Positions 25,202 to 32,696 of a DNA stretch of 49,221 nucleotides are shown in pieces (positions within the stretch are counted from its first letter, which is position 1; every line of letters starts with the position of its first letter). Source of the stretch: ZC4RG35 sp964388105 (lineage in GTDB: Bacteria; Actinomycetota; Acidimicrobiia; Spongiisociales; ZC4RG35); assembly GCA_964388105.1 (NCBI GenBank), contig CAYLYQ010000011.1, positions 1 to 49,221 of the forward strand, read 5' to 3'. The notes under the pieces were generated by a model. That model saw only the letters and a program-made list of their open reading frames with translations, was not told the DNA's origin and did no database searches. The position numbers were made by a program, and so were the translations under genes.

Positions 25202-25310
25202 AGCGAAACGGCAGGTGAACACTGGGTTTTCCAGATCATGTCTGGTCGGTCTTCACCTCCGAAGCCCCCCAGTGGCAGCGTCGTGAGTTTTCGCGGACCT
25301 CCGCTTTTCT

Positions 25311-25333
25311 TCGCGACCTCGCGGTCGCGAGGT
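25311..25333. other. Interlocked palindromes near the origin
   Basis: ACCTCGCGGTCGCGAGGT (25316-25333) is an 8-2-8 palindrome. It overlaps TCGCGACC/GGTCGCGA (25311-25318 and 25323-25330), an 8-bp stem with a 4-base loop. The two alternative hairpins exclude each other. No T run follows. It could bind an origin or dnaA/rpmH regulator. Confidence 0.4.
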
Positions 25334-25376
25334 GGGTGGTCCCCGCCAGACATGGGCACTTCGGGCCTCGGACGCT

Positions 25377-25406
25377 TTGACATAGTTTTGCGGGCATCCG
25401 TAACCT
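25377..25406 (+). promoter_or_regulatory. Housekeeping-type promoter of rpmH
   Basis: TTGACA (25377-25382), an 18-bp spacer and TAACCT (25401-25406) make the best -35/-10 pair in the window. Transcription would begin near 25413, giving a leader of about 30 bases ending in a pyrimidine tract (CTCTCTCTTTTCTC) and no SD site before the rpmH ATG. Confidence 0.7.
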
Positions 25407-25441
25407 GCAGTGTTCCCGTCCCCGGACCTCTCTCTTTTCTC

Positions 25442-25576
25442 ATGAAGCGGACCTATCAACCCAAAGTGCGGCGTCGCAAGCGGCGTCACGGTTTCCGGCA
25501 CCGAATGCGGACGCGCGCCGGCCGCGCCACCCTGAAGGCACGGCGTGACAAGGGCCGCAAGCGGCTCGCGGCCTGA
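25442..25576 (+). CDS. rpmH: 50S ribosomal protein L34
   Basis: This 44-residue, very basic protein starts MKRTYQPKVRRRKRRHGFRH and ends KGRKRLAA, matching L34 along its whole length. It is part of the large ribosomal subunit. ATG 25442 is certain from homology although no SD site is present. It heads the rpmH-rnpA-yidD-yidC-jag-rsmG-parA-parB cluster and overlaps rnpA by 32 bases. Confidence 0.96.
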   Translation: MKRTYQPKVRRRKRRHGFRHRMRTRAGRATLKARRDKGRKRLAA

Positions 25577-25886
25577 GCACGAATCGCTTCGGAGGCCCGC
25601 AGATTTCCGTAGAGTCCTGGGGTCTGGAACGAGGCGACGGAGTGGCGGCATCGTGCTGGCCAGCGCGCCCGGCGTCCCGGGCCCGCCGAGGGTCGGGCTC
25701 GTCGTCCCCCGATCGGTCGGAACGGCTGTCGCCCGAAATCGGGTCAAGCGCCGTCTCCGTCACGCGGTTCGGGGAAAAGGCCTGAGGCCAGGAGTGGATT
25801 ACGTGATCATCGCCAACGCCCAAGTCGAGAGAGCAGACTTCGCCACCATCGAGTCGTGGCTGAAGAAGGCACTGGAGGCATCGTGA
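25545..25886 (+). CDS. rnpA: Ribonuclease P protein component
   Basis: This protein of about 113 residues helps the RNase P RNA cut tRNA 5' leaders. The landmark RNRVKRRLRHAVR segment is present, as are an N-terminal LRRPADFRRVL and the strand RVGLVVPRSVG. GTG 25545 lies inside rpmH in another frame and is the only usual start upstream of the conserved LRRPADF region. A shorter form starting at a rare codon near the rpmH stop cannot be excluded. Its stop overlaps the yidD start (GTGA). Confidence 0.9.
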   Translation: MTRAASGSRPEHESLRRPADFRRVLGSGTRRRSGGIVLASAPGVPGPPRVGLVVPRSVGTAVARNRVKRRLRHAVRGKGLRPGVDYVIIANAQVERADFATIESWLKKALEAS

Positions 25887-26134
25887 TCCGAGGCATCCTC
25901 AGACTCCCCCGCATGGCCGTGGCCGGCCTCATCAAGATTTACCAGAAACTGGTAAGCCCCAACCTGGGGCCCAATTGCCGGTTCCAGCCGACCTGCTCCT
26001 CCTACGCCCTCGAGGCGGTGCAGAAACACGGAGTGGTCCGCGGGCTCGGGTTGGCGGCGAAGCGGATCGGCAAGTGTCATCCGCTGCACCCCGGTGGGTA
26101 CGACCCGGTCCCCGACGTCAGGAGTAGGGCCTGA
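25883..26134 (+). CDS. yidD: Membrane protein insertion efficiency factor YidD
   Basis: This 83-residue protein has the YidD core IKIYQKLVSPNLGPNCRFQPTCSSYA, with conserved Cys residues, and the KRIGKCHPLHPGGYDPVP end. It assists YidC-dependent membrane insertion at the inner face of the membrane. GTG 25883 overlaps the rnpA stop by 4 bases, and the TGA shares a base with the yidC ATG, so it is tightly coupled in the operon. Confidence 0.94.
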   Translation: MIRGILRLPRMAVAGLIKIYQKLVSPNLGPNCRFQPTCSSYALEAVQKHGVVRGLGLAAKRIGKCHPLHPGGYDPVPDVRSRA

Positions 26135-26988
26135 TGGGCCAGATCTTCGATTCACTCAAGGAGGGCCTGGGACTCGTCCTGGTCTTCTTCCACGACCTCT
26201 TCGGCGGCCTCGGCCTGGGTGGCGCCGCCGGCATGGCGATCATCTGTCTCACCATCGTGATCAACCTCGTGGTGTTCCCCCTGACCTTGAAGCAGACCAG
26301 GGCGACCAGGGCGTTCCAGGAGATCCAGCCGAAGATCAAGAAGATCCAGGCCGAGTACAAGGACGACCCCCAGGAGATGCAGCGTCGTCTCATGGAGGTC
26401 CAGCGTGAGGCCGGGGCGACTCCGGGAGGATGCCTGCTCCCGCTCCTGGTGCAGATGCCGATCTGGTTCGCGCTGTTCCAGTTGCTCCGCGAGCCCCTGA
26501 AATACATAGACAACAACAGTGGATTCGCGCAGGCGATGGCGGACCCGACATCCACCTTCCTCGGGATGCACCTCACGGAGTCTCCGGCCGCAGCCTGGGC
26601 GGCCACGGCGTCGAGCGGGATCCTGTACGCACTCCCCTATCTCATCATCATCGCCTTCATGGTCGCCACGCAGTACGTCCAGCAGTGGCACGCCACCTAC
26701 GGGCAGACCCGGCCCGAGCAGCAGGGCGCGGCGGCCCAACAGGCCATCACCAAGATCCTGCCGCTGTTCATCGGGTTCATCTCCTGGAACTTTCCCGCCG
26801 GTCTCGTCATCTACTGGAGCACCGCCAACCTCTTCCGGTTGGGTCAGCAGGCCTTGATCTTCAAGATCGACGGCCGGCCATCGACCCCCAAAGAAGAGGA
26901 AGCTCCGGCCAAGCAGTCGAAAGACGACTCGGCGAGGAAACCACAACAGGGCGCCGCCGATCGGCGTCGTCGCAGAAGGAGGAGCTGA
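26134..26988 (+). CDS. yidC: Membrane protein insertase YidC
   Basis: This 284-residue Oxa1/YidC-family insertase has five membrane segments (about 33-55, 100-120, 155-180 and two near 200-245). It has the coiled region KQTRATRAFQEIQPKIKKIQAEY and the family segment GGCLLPLLVQMPIWFALFQLL. The C-terminal tail is short and basic (RRRRRRS-like). It inserts and folds membrane proteins with SecYEG or alone. It lacks the large periplasmic domain of proteobacterial YidC, as expected in actinobacteria. Confidence 0.95.
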   Translation: MGQIFDSLKEGLGLVLVFFHDLFGGLGLGGAAGMAIICLTIVINLVVFPLTLKQTRATRAFQEIQPKIKKIQAEYKDDPQEMQRRLMEVQREAGATPGGCLLPLLVQMPIWFALFQLLREPLKYIDNNSGFAQAMADPTSTFLGMHLTESPAAAWAATASSGILYALPYLIIIAFMVATQYVQQWHATYGQTRPEQQGAAAQQAITKILPLFIGFISWNFPAGLVIYWSTANLFRLGQQALIFKIDGRPSTPKEEEAPAKQSKDDSARKPQQGAADRRRRRRRS

Positions 26989-26989
26989 C

Positions 26990-27835
26990 GTGGAGAACGT
27001 CGAGATCGAGGTCAGGGCCCGAACGGTCGACCTGGCCGTCGAAGCGGCCATGCAGGAGTTGGGAATCACCGACCGGGAGCGTCTCGAGATCAAGGTGATC
27101 ACCGAGCCCACCAAGGGTTTTCTCGGCATCGGAGGCCAGGACGCGGTGGTCCTGATCAAGCCCCGGCCGGCGTCCCGGGAACGGCGGAGACGTCGTGGAC
27201 GCAAGGGAAACGGTGGCCAGGAGCAGGATCGGTCGCAGGGACGGCACGAAACGGGTAAGAATGGGGGCCGCAATGGCGGCCAGCGCAAGCCGCGAGCCGA
27301 GAAGCGCCCCGAGCGACCTGCAGAGAGAGAGAAGAACGTGCCCGACGATCGTCCGGTCCTCAGTGTCGAGGAACAAGCCCGGATCGCCCGCGAGTTCCTC
27401 GAGGGCCTCGTCGACGCCTACGGGCTCGAAGGCACCGTGACCACTCGTGTCGAGGACGACGATGTCATCGTCGCCGATGTCTCCGGAGACCAGACCGAGG
27501 CTCTGGTCGGTGTCCGGGGCAGTGTTCGCGCCGCCATCCACGAGATAACCCGCACCGTCTTGCAGCGGCACGGCCAGGATTCGGCCCGTCTCCGTCTCGA
27601 TATCGCCGGCTACGCAGAACGCCGGCGCCAGGCCCTCACCATCTACGCCGAGCAGCTCATCGATCAACTGGCAGCCGAAGGCGGCGAGATAATGCTGGAA
27701 CCCATGAGCCCGGCCGACCGCAAGGTGATTCACGATGTCGCTTCGGCTCATCCCGGTGTCACCTCGTATTCCGAAGGTGAGCCGCCCCGCCGTTACGTGG
27801 TCCTCTCCAAGGTGGACTCCGGCGAAGAGGAGTGA
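26990..27835 (+). CDS. jag: Jag/KhpB RNA-binding protein
   Basis: This 281-residue protein has a Jag_N domain (about 1-52, EPTKGFLGIGGQDAVV), a low-complexity basic linker (58-115), a KH domain (about 120-195) and an R3H domain (about 198-275, RRRQALTIYAEQL, EPMSPADRKVIHD, SEGEPPRRYVVLS). It binds RNA and in other bacteria affects cell shape and division with KhpA. GTG 26990 starts one base after the yidC stop. Its stop TGA (27833-27835) is in the same reading frame as rsmG, which continues open directly after it. Confidence 0.93.
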   Translation: MENVEIEVRARTVDLAVEAAMQELGITDRERLEIKVITEPTKGFLGIGGQDAVVLIKPRPASRERRRRRGRKGNGGQEQDRSQGRHETGKNGGRNGGQRKPRAEKRPERPAEREKNVPDDRPVLSVEEQARIAREFLEGLVDAYGLEGTVTTRVEDDDVIVADVSGDQTEALVGVRGSVRAAIHEITRTVLQRHGQDSARLRLDIAGYAERRRQALTIYAEQLIDQLAAEGGEIMLEPMSPADRKVIHDVASAHPGVTSYSEGEPPRRYVVLSKVDSGEEE

Positions 27836-27838
27836 TTC

Positions 27839-27852
27839 GTTTCACGTGAAAC
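27839..27852. promoter_or_regulatory. parS centromere site 1
   Basis: GTTTCACGTGAAAC is a perfect 14-bp palindrome and equals the core of the parS consensus (TGTTTCACGTGAAACA). It lies 3 bases after the jag stop. ParB loads here to organise the origin. Confidence 0.92.
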
Positions 27853-27907
27853 TGGGCCCTGGGAGAGGGTTGCCGAGAGTCTCGGCCGCCCTCTGACCGG
27901 GGCTCAG

Positions 27908-28441
27908 TTGCATTTGCTGGAGCGTTATCGAAGCTGGTTGCTCGAAGAGGCCATGGTCTCCGGTGGGATCGGGCCCGACGAAGCGGACCGGATCGACCAG
28001 CGCCATGTGGCGGACTCCCTCCTCTACTCTCGCTTCTTCCCCGAGACCGAGGAAGTGTGGGATCTCGGCACCGGCGTCGGCCTCCCCGGGATCCCACTCG
28101 CCATCCACTTCCCCGAGACCCGGTTCGTTCTCTACGACCGTTCGGGCCGACGCGTGCGTCTGGCAAAGCGGGCGGTCCGCATCCTCGATCTGCCCAATGT
28201 CACGGTTCAGCAGAAGGATGTCGCCCACCTGACGGGAACCAGCCCGGTGATCGTCTCCCGGGCGTTCTTGCCTCCCGACAAGCTCGAACCGCACGTCAGG
28301 AGGCTGCTGGCGCCTGGCGGAGTCGCTGTGGTCGGCGGCTCGTGGGTGAGCCGGCCGGAGTACCCGGGGTGGACCACAGAAGAAGGTGGGCGAGGATCGC
28401 TTGACCGGGCCGTCTGGTTTCTTATCATGCGCCGGCAATGA
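27908..28441 (+). CDS. rsmG: 16S rRNA m7G527 methyltransferase RsmG (GidB), start uncertain
   Basis: This SAM-dependent enzyme methylates G527 of 16S rRNA. Motif I is DLGTGVGLPGIPLAI. The DRSGRRVRLAKRAV and SRAFLPPDKL segments and the end are typical. TTG 27908 gives 177 residues, but the frame is open back to the jag stop. The codons before TTG encode AESLGRPLTGAQ, which looks like a normal RsmG N-terminus. No ATG, GTG or TTG exists in that 72-base stretch, so either a rare start (GTT 27869 or 27839), readthrough of the jag TGA, or a shortened protein must be invoked. The stop overlaps the parA ATG. Confidence 0.88.
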   Translation: MHLLERYRSWLLEEAMVSGGIGPDEADRIDQRHVADSLLYSRFFPETEEVWDLGTGVGLPGIPLAIHFPETRFVLYDRSGRRVRLAKRAVRILDLPNVTVQQKDVAHLTGTSPVIVSRAFLPPDKLEPHVRRLLAPGGVAVVGGSWVSRPEYPGWTTEEGGRGSLDRAVWFLIMRRQ

Positions 28442-29214
28442 GTGACACCACAGTGGTGGCCCTGGCCAACCAGAAGGGTGGGGTGGGGAAGTCGACCACC
28501 GCCATCAACCTCGCCGCCTCGCTGGCGATCCACGGACACCGGGTCCTCCTCATCGATCTCGACCCCCAGGGGAACGCCTCCAGTGGCCTGGGTATCGAGA
28601 GAGGCGCCATCGATACCTCGATATACGATGTCTTGCTCAAGGAGTCGAGTCTCGAGGATGCAGTCGAGCCGACGTCGGTGCGCAACCTCTTCGTCGTGCC
28701 CGCCACCATCGACCTCGCCGGCGCCGAGATCGAGTTGGTTTCGGTGCTTTCACGTGAAACACGGCTGAAGCACGCCATCCAGAACACCGATGGAGAGTAC
28801 GAGTTCGTCTTCATCGACTGCCCGCCTTCCCTCGGGCTCCTCACCGTCAATGCCCTCACCGCCGCCGACGAAGTGGTGATCCCCATCCAGTGCGAGTACT
28901 ACGCCTTGGAGGGTCTGAGTCAACTTTTGCGCAACATCCAGCTCGTCACCTCTAACCTCAACCCGGAGTTGAAGGTAGGGGGAGTCGTTCTCACCATGTA
29001 CGACGGGCGCACCAAGCTCTCCAAGGATGTGGCCCAACAGGTCCGCGACTACTTCGGCGACGTCGCCTACCGCACCGTGATTCCTCGATCGGTGCGGCTC
29101 TCCGAGGCGCCGTCTTACGGGGAGCCCATCGAGGCCTTCGACCCGATGAGCCGGGGTGCCATTGCGTACCGTCATCTCGGCCGAGAGTTTCTGGAGCGCC
29201 ATGCCGACCAATAG
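28438..29214 (+). CDS. parA: Chromosome partitioning ATPase ParA (Soj)
   Basis: This 258-residue deviant Walker ATPase moves ParB-parS complexes. The P-loop is NQKGGVGKSTTAINLA, followed by LLIDLDPQGNASSGLG and FVFIDCPPSLGLLTVNAL. The switch region and end (RTVIPRSVRLSEAPSYG) match chromosomal ParA. ATG 28438 overlaps the rsmG stop (ATGA). A second parS site lies inside the gene. Confidence 0.96.
   Translation: MSDTTVVALANQKGGVGKSTTAINLAASLAIHGHRVLLIDLDPQGNASSGLGIERGAIDTSIYDVLLKESSLEDAVEPTSVRNLFVVPATIDLAGAEIELVSVLSRETRLKHAIQNTDGEYEFVFIDCPPSLGLLTVNALTAADEVVIPIQCEYYALEGLSQLLRNIQLVTSNLNPELKVGGVVLTMYDGRTKLSKDVAQQVRDYFGDVAYRTVIPRSVRLSEAPSYGEPIEAFDPMSRGAIAYRHLGREFLERHADQ
28747..28760. promoter_or_regulatory. 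parS centromere site 2 (inside parA)
   Basis: CTTTCACGTGAAAC, followed by A, matches TTTCACGTGAAACA fully and differs from the 16-bp parS consensus only at the first two positions. It is 908 bp from site 1. Confidence 0.85.
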
Positions 29215-29223
29215 GAGGAGCCC

Positions 29224-30075
29224 ATGACGGCGCGGAAGAGTGGTCTGGGTCGGGGTCTCGAGGCCTTGATCCCGGTGGAAGAGAAGACTGCGGCACCGGC
29301 GGAGTTCATCCAGGTTCCGGTGGACCAAGTCAAGCCGAACCCCAGTCAGCCGAGGCGGCGCTTCGACGACTCCGCCATCGACGAGCTTGCCGCATCGATC
29401 GCGGTGGTCGGTGTCTTGCAGCCAGTCGTCGTCGCTCCCGACGAGGGGGAGTTCGTCCTCATCGCAGGGGAACGGCGTTGGCGTGCGGCCAAGAAGGCCG
29501 GACTGGCGACCATCCCCGCCGTGGTTCGGGGTTCTTCTCCGGAGTCCAGCCTGGTCGAAGCCCTGGTCGAGAACTTGCAGCGCCAGGATCTCAGCCCTCT
29601 GGAAGAGGCGCACGCGTTTCGCCAACTCATGGAAGATTTTGGAATGTCTCAGGAACAGGTCGCGGAGCGGGTGGGCAAGTCCCGACCTGCCGTGTCCAAC
29701 ACCATTCGCCTGCTCCAACTCCCTGGCCCGATCCAAACGCTGGTCGACTCCGGGAAGCTGAGCGCCGGACACGCCCGTGCCCTCATCGGGCTCGAGGACG
29801 CCAAGTACGCGCAATACCTCGCGGAGCGGGCGGTGGCGGAGAGTTGGAGCGTCCGCCAGATGGAAGAGGCGGTCAAGGCGCGCCGGGAGATGGAAGCTCC
29901 CGAGTCCGGCCGGGTGCGCCAGATCCGGCCGGTGCAGATCATCGAGTTGGAGCGCCGTCTCTCCGAGCACCTGGGGGCCCGGGTCAGGATCAGCTACCGG
30001 AATGAGAAGGGGAAGCTCGAGATCCGGTTCGCGTCGGTCGAGGAGCTGGAGCGGATCTACCGCATCATGGCCTAG
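29224..30075 (+). CDS. parB: Chromosome partitioning protein ParB (Spo0J)
   Basis: This 283-residue CTPase clamp loads at parS. It starts MTARKSGLGRGLEALIP, has the CTP-binding GERRWRAAKKAGL and the ENLQRQDLSPLEEA motifs, then the helix-turn-helix region (MSQEQVAERVGKSRPAVSNTIRLL) and a C-terminal dimerisation domain (about 240-283). ATG 29224 follows AGGAGG with 5-6 bases. It ends the rightward cluster and its 3' end overlaps the convergent cwlM-like gene by 11 bases. Confidence 0.96.
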   Translation: MTARKSGLGRGLEALIPVEEKTAAPAEFIQVPVDQVKPNPSQPRRRFDDSAIDELAASIAVVGVLQPVVVAPDEGEFVLIAGERRWRAAKKAGLATIPAVVRGSSPESSLVEALVENLQRQDLSPLEEAHAFRQLMEDFGMSQEQVAERVGKSRPAVSNTIRLLQLPGPIQTLVDSGKLSAGHARALIGLEDAKYAQYLAERAVAESWSVRQMEEAVKARREMEAPESGRVRQIRPVQIIELERRLSEHLGARVRISYRNEKGKLEIRFASVEELERIYRIMA

Positions 30076-31027
30076 TGGCGACCGACCGCAGAAAGCTCTC
30101 CAAACCCGCAGTCACCGCCCGGCCCAACTCCTCGTCCAGGCACGGGCGCGCAATCACCGCGGCCGGCGCTCGCGTTTCTCGCAGGATCGGTGCGGTCCGT
30201 CCCGCCACTTCGCCTCCCACAACCGAGGCGATGGCGATGGCGAGCTCCTGGCCGGCGGCCGACCTGGCATGCTCGGACTCGAAGAAGTGCACGCCCACTT
30301 CCGGCGCCAACTGGAAGGACACGATCACATCCGATCCCTGGCGATTCGCCCGTCCGGCCCGGACCCGTTCCGGCGGTGCGCCGTCCTCGGCCCGGGACAT
30401 CACCGGGATCCCGCCCGCAGCCTGAATCGCCTGTGCGGCGGCGGAGACTGCTCGCCAGGCCTGGTCCATCTCGTCCGGGCTGCGACATCCGGCGTCGAGG
30501 TAGACGCGGGTCCCGGCGAGCGTGGCGGGCAGGGAGCGAAGCCACTCCCGCTCCCTGATCTGTTGGCGGTCAGCGCCGAGCGTCCCCCGGGTCACCAACT
30601 GGACCTCCGTGACCACTTCAGGGCCTACTTTTCCATCTTCTGCCAGGCCACGGTTCTGTTGAAACTCCATCACGGCAGCCTCGGTCCGCGGCCCGAAGAT
30701 GCCGTCGACCTTTCCGCAATCGAAACCGAGGGACGAGAGACGGGACTGGAGGAAGGCGACGTCCTCGCCGCGGATCATGGGGCGGCGCAGCATGAGGAGG
30801 CGATCACCGATGCGATATCCCGCCTCGTACAGGGCGCGCCAGGTCTCCGGTCCCACGACGCCGTCAGACTCGAGGCCTCTGGCCCTCTGGAACGACGCCA
30901 CGGCGTCCTGCGTCGGCTCTCCGTAGGTACCACGCGGGTCGGGGGTGGAGTCGAAGCCGAGGGCGTCGAGCCGCTCTTGGATGTCGCGGACGGCCGGACC
31001 TTCGTCACCGACCGAGAAGAGGCGCAT
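30065..31027 (-). CDS. cwlM: CwlM-like peptidoglycan-binding pseudo-amidase
   Basis: This 320-residue protein has two peptidoglycan-binding-1 repeats (about 5-68 and 85-145) and an Amidase_3-type domain (about 168-315). Order, linker (REREWLRSLPATLAGTRVYLD) and position beside trxA match mycobacterial CwlM. The zinc ligands of true amidases appear lost: GHGG is GCRS, the SxH strand reads SFQL, and the catalytic Glu region reads VIARPCLDEE. No signal peptide is present, so it is cytoplasmic. In mycobacteria CwlM regulates MurA and lipid II synthesis; the same role is inferred here. The ATG is fixed by a leaderless -10. Confidence 0.85.
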   Translation of the reverse strand: MRLFSVGDEGPAVRDIQERLDALGFDSTPDPRGTYGEPTQDAVASFQRARGLESDGVVGPETWRALYEAGYRIGDRLLMLRRPMIRGEDVAFLQSRLSSLGFDCGKVDGIFGPRTEAAVMEFQQNRGLAEDGKVGPEVVTEVQLVTRGTLGADRQQIREREWLRSLPATLAGTRVYLDAGCRSPDEMDQAWRAVSAAAQAIQAAGGIPVMSRAEDGAPPERVRAGRANRQGSDVIVSFQLAPEVGVHFFESEHARSAAGQELAIAIASVVGGEVAGRTAPILRETRAPAAVIARPCLDEELGRAVTAGLESFLRSVATRP

Positions 31028-31034
31028 GCGCCGA

Positions 31035-31040
31035 ATCGTA
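31035..31040 (-). promoter_or_regulatory. -10 element of a leaderless promoter (cwlM-like gene)
   Basis: TACGAT on the minus strand, 7 bases before ATG 31027. The cwlM-like gene therefore has its own promoter and does not depend on the trx operon upstream. Confidence 0.6.
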
Positions 31041-31064
31041 AGTAGTTGTGCTCCGTACCCCGTA

Positions 31065-31086
31065 CTCCCCCAGAGGACTGGGGGAG
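31065..31086 (-). terminator. Strong hairpin after trxA
   Basis: CTCCCCCAG (31065-31073) and CTGGGGGAG (31078-31086) form a 9-bp GC-rich stem with an AGGA loop, 14 bases after the trxA stop. No T run follows, which is common for actinobacterial terminators. It would separate the trx operon from cwlM. Confidence 0.5.
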
Positions 31087-31099
31087 AGACCCGGAGGCT

Positions 31100-31417
31100 C
31101 TAGATGAACTCGGCGAGCTCCGCCATGAGGCGGTGCTTCGGGGCGGCGCCGACGATGCGCTTTTTCTCCACTCCGTCCTGATACAGGATCAGCGTCGGAA
31201 TGCTCATCACGTCGGTCCCGACCATGGTCTGCGGGTTGTGATCCACGTTGAGCTTGGCGATGGTGATGGAGTCCTGCTCGCCTGCGATCTCCTCGAGGAC
31301 CGGGGCGATCACCTTGCACGGTCCGCACCACTCCGCCCAGAAGTCGACGAGTACCGGCTTGTCGCCGCGAATCGCGGTGTCGAATGAGTTGTCGTCGAGG
31401 GTGACGATCTGGGACAT
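31100..31417 (-). CDS. trxA: Thioredoxin
   Basis: This 105-residue thioredoxin has the active site WCGPC (Cys31 and Cys34), DFWAEW before it and the cis-Pro in SIPTLILYQDG. It reduces protein disulfides in the cytoplasm, fed by the thioredoxin reductase encoded upstream. ATG 31417 is preceded by GGAAGTGAGAG; the frame is open further but overlaps trxB. It follows trxB in the same leftward operon. Confidence 0.96.
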   Translation of the reverse strand: MSQIVTLDDNSFDTAIRGDKPVLVDFWAEWCGPCKVIAPVLEEIAGEQDSITIAKLNVDHNPQTMVGTDVMSIPTLILYQDGVEKKRIVGAAPKHRLMAELAEFI

Positions 31418-31458
31418 CTCTCTCACTTCCTTTTCCTGGGCTTGAACGGAGGCGGGAT

Positions 31459-32382
31459 TCACTCCCGGGCGGCCAGCCAACGCTCTGCGTCGATAGCGGC
31501 CATGCTTCCGGTGCCGGCAGCTGTCACTGCCTGACGATAGACGTGGTCGGCGACATCTCCTGCGGCGAAGACACCATCCACCGAGGTGGCGGTGCCCTTG
31601 CCGAGGACGATGTAGCCATTGGCGTCGAGCTCGAGTTGCCCGGCGAACAGGCCGGTGACCGGCTCGTGGCCGATGGCTACGAAGACGCCGTCGGTGGCCA
31701 TCTCCGATGTCTCGCCGGTGACGGTGTCCTGAAGTGTCACGGACGACACCACACCGTCGGTACCGAAGATCTCCGTGACGACGGCATTCCAGCGAATCTC
31801 GATCTTGGGGTGGTCCATGACCCTGGCAGCCATGATCTTGGACGCCCGGAACTCGTCCCGACGGTGGACGACGGTCACCTTGGAAGCGAACTTCGTGAGG
31901 AAGAGGGACTCCTCCATGGCGGTGTCGCCGCCTCCCACGACCACGAGCTCACGGTCCCGGAAGAAGAACCCATCACAGGTGGCGCACGCCGAGACGCCCT
32001 TGCCCGTGTATTCCTTCTCCCCGGGAACTCCCAGCCACCGAGCCGTGGCTCCTGTCGCGACGATGACGGCGTCCGCGGTGTGGCTGTCGGCCCCGGCGTT
32101 GACCACGAAGGGGTGGACGCCGAAGTCGACCTCGGTGACGTCGCTCTGGACCAGGCGGGCGCCGAAGCGCTCGGCCTGCTTGCGGAACTGGTCCATGAGC
32201 TCGGGGCCCAAGATGCCCCCCGGGAAGCCGGGGTAGTTCTCGACGTCGGTGGTGATCATGAGCTGTCCGCCGGCTGCCAGGCCTTCGTAGACCAGCGGGT
32301 TCAGATCCGCCCTTCCGGCGTAGAGGGCGGCGGTGAGGCCGGCCGGCCCGGATCCGATGATGATGAGTCGTTCGTGTGTCAT
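31459..32382 (-). CDS. trxB: Thioredoxin reductase
   Basis: This 307-residue flavoprotein uses NADPH to reduce thioredoxin. It has an FAD-binding GSGPAGLTAALYAGRA, the redox site CATC (133-136), an NADPH-binding GGGDTAMEESLFLT with HRRDEFRA, and the C-terminal FAD motif GVFAAGDVADHVYRQ. Length is typical. ATG 32382 overlaps the stop of the small membrane protein upstream by 4 bases (ATGA). It lies next to an ECF sigma/anti-sigma pair, as in mycobacteria, which suggests stress-linked expression. Confidence 0.96.
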   Translation of the reverse strand: MTHERLIIIGSGPAGLTAALYAGRADLNPLVYEGLAAGGQLMITTDVENYPGFPGGILGPELMDQFRKQAERFGARLVQSDVTEVDFGVHPFVVNAGADSHTADAVIVATGATARWLGVPGEKEYTGKGVSACATCDGFFFRDRELVVVGGGDTAMEESLFLTKFASKVTVVHRRDEFRASKIMAARVMDHPKIEIRWNAVVTEIFGTDGVVSSVTLQDTVTGETSEMATDGVFVAIGHEPVTGLFAGQLELDANGYIVLGKGTATSVDGVFAAGDVADHVYRQAVTAAGTGSMAAIDAERWLAARE

Positions 32383-32654
32383 TTCTCCCTAGACCTGGTG
32401 AACCACATGAACCCCCCCGCAATCAGGCAGATGAATCCCAGTACCCCGAAAGCCCCCGCAGTAGTCAGCGGGATCTCCAGGGCACCGAAGAGCGTCCACA
32501 GGAGGAAGATCAATGTCGCGAACCCCAAAGTGGCCACGACGATTCCCAGGCCGGAGGTCCTGATGAGTCGGGCAACCTTGTCGACCGTCACCGCCCTGAC
32601 GCGGAGCGCGATGCTCTCGAGAAAGTCCGCGAACTGGGTGGCGTACTGGCGCAT
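32379..32654 (-). CDS. Small two-helix membrane protein
   Basis: This 91-residue protein has an amphipathic N-terminal region (about 1-33) and two membrane helices (about 35-55 and 63-85), ending FTRSREK. I do not recognise a family. It overlaps trxB by 4 bases and is thus translated with it. TAATCT lies 9 bases before ATG 32654, so an additional internal promoter is possible. Its place between the anti-sigma gene and trxB suggests a role in the same envelope or redox response. Confidence 0.75.
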   Translation of the reverse strand: MRQYATQFADFLESIALRVRAVTVDKVARLIRTSGLGIVVATLGFATLIFLLWTLFGALEIPLTTAGAFGVLGFICLIAGGFMWFTRSREK

Positions 32655-32696
32655 CCGCCCACCAGATTAACGGGGGCGGCGCGAGGTCGACCGGCG

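Noticed and set aside
24967..25443. A 159-codon N-terminal extension of DnaA
   Set aside because: It runs through DnaA boxes and palindromes, is not protein-like, and a strong SD supports TTG 24966.
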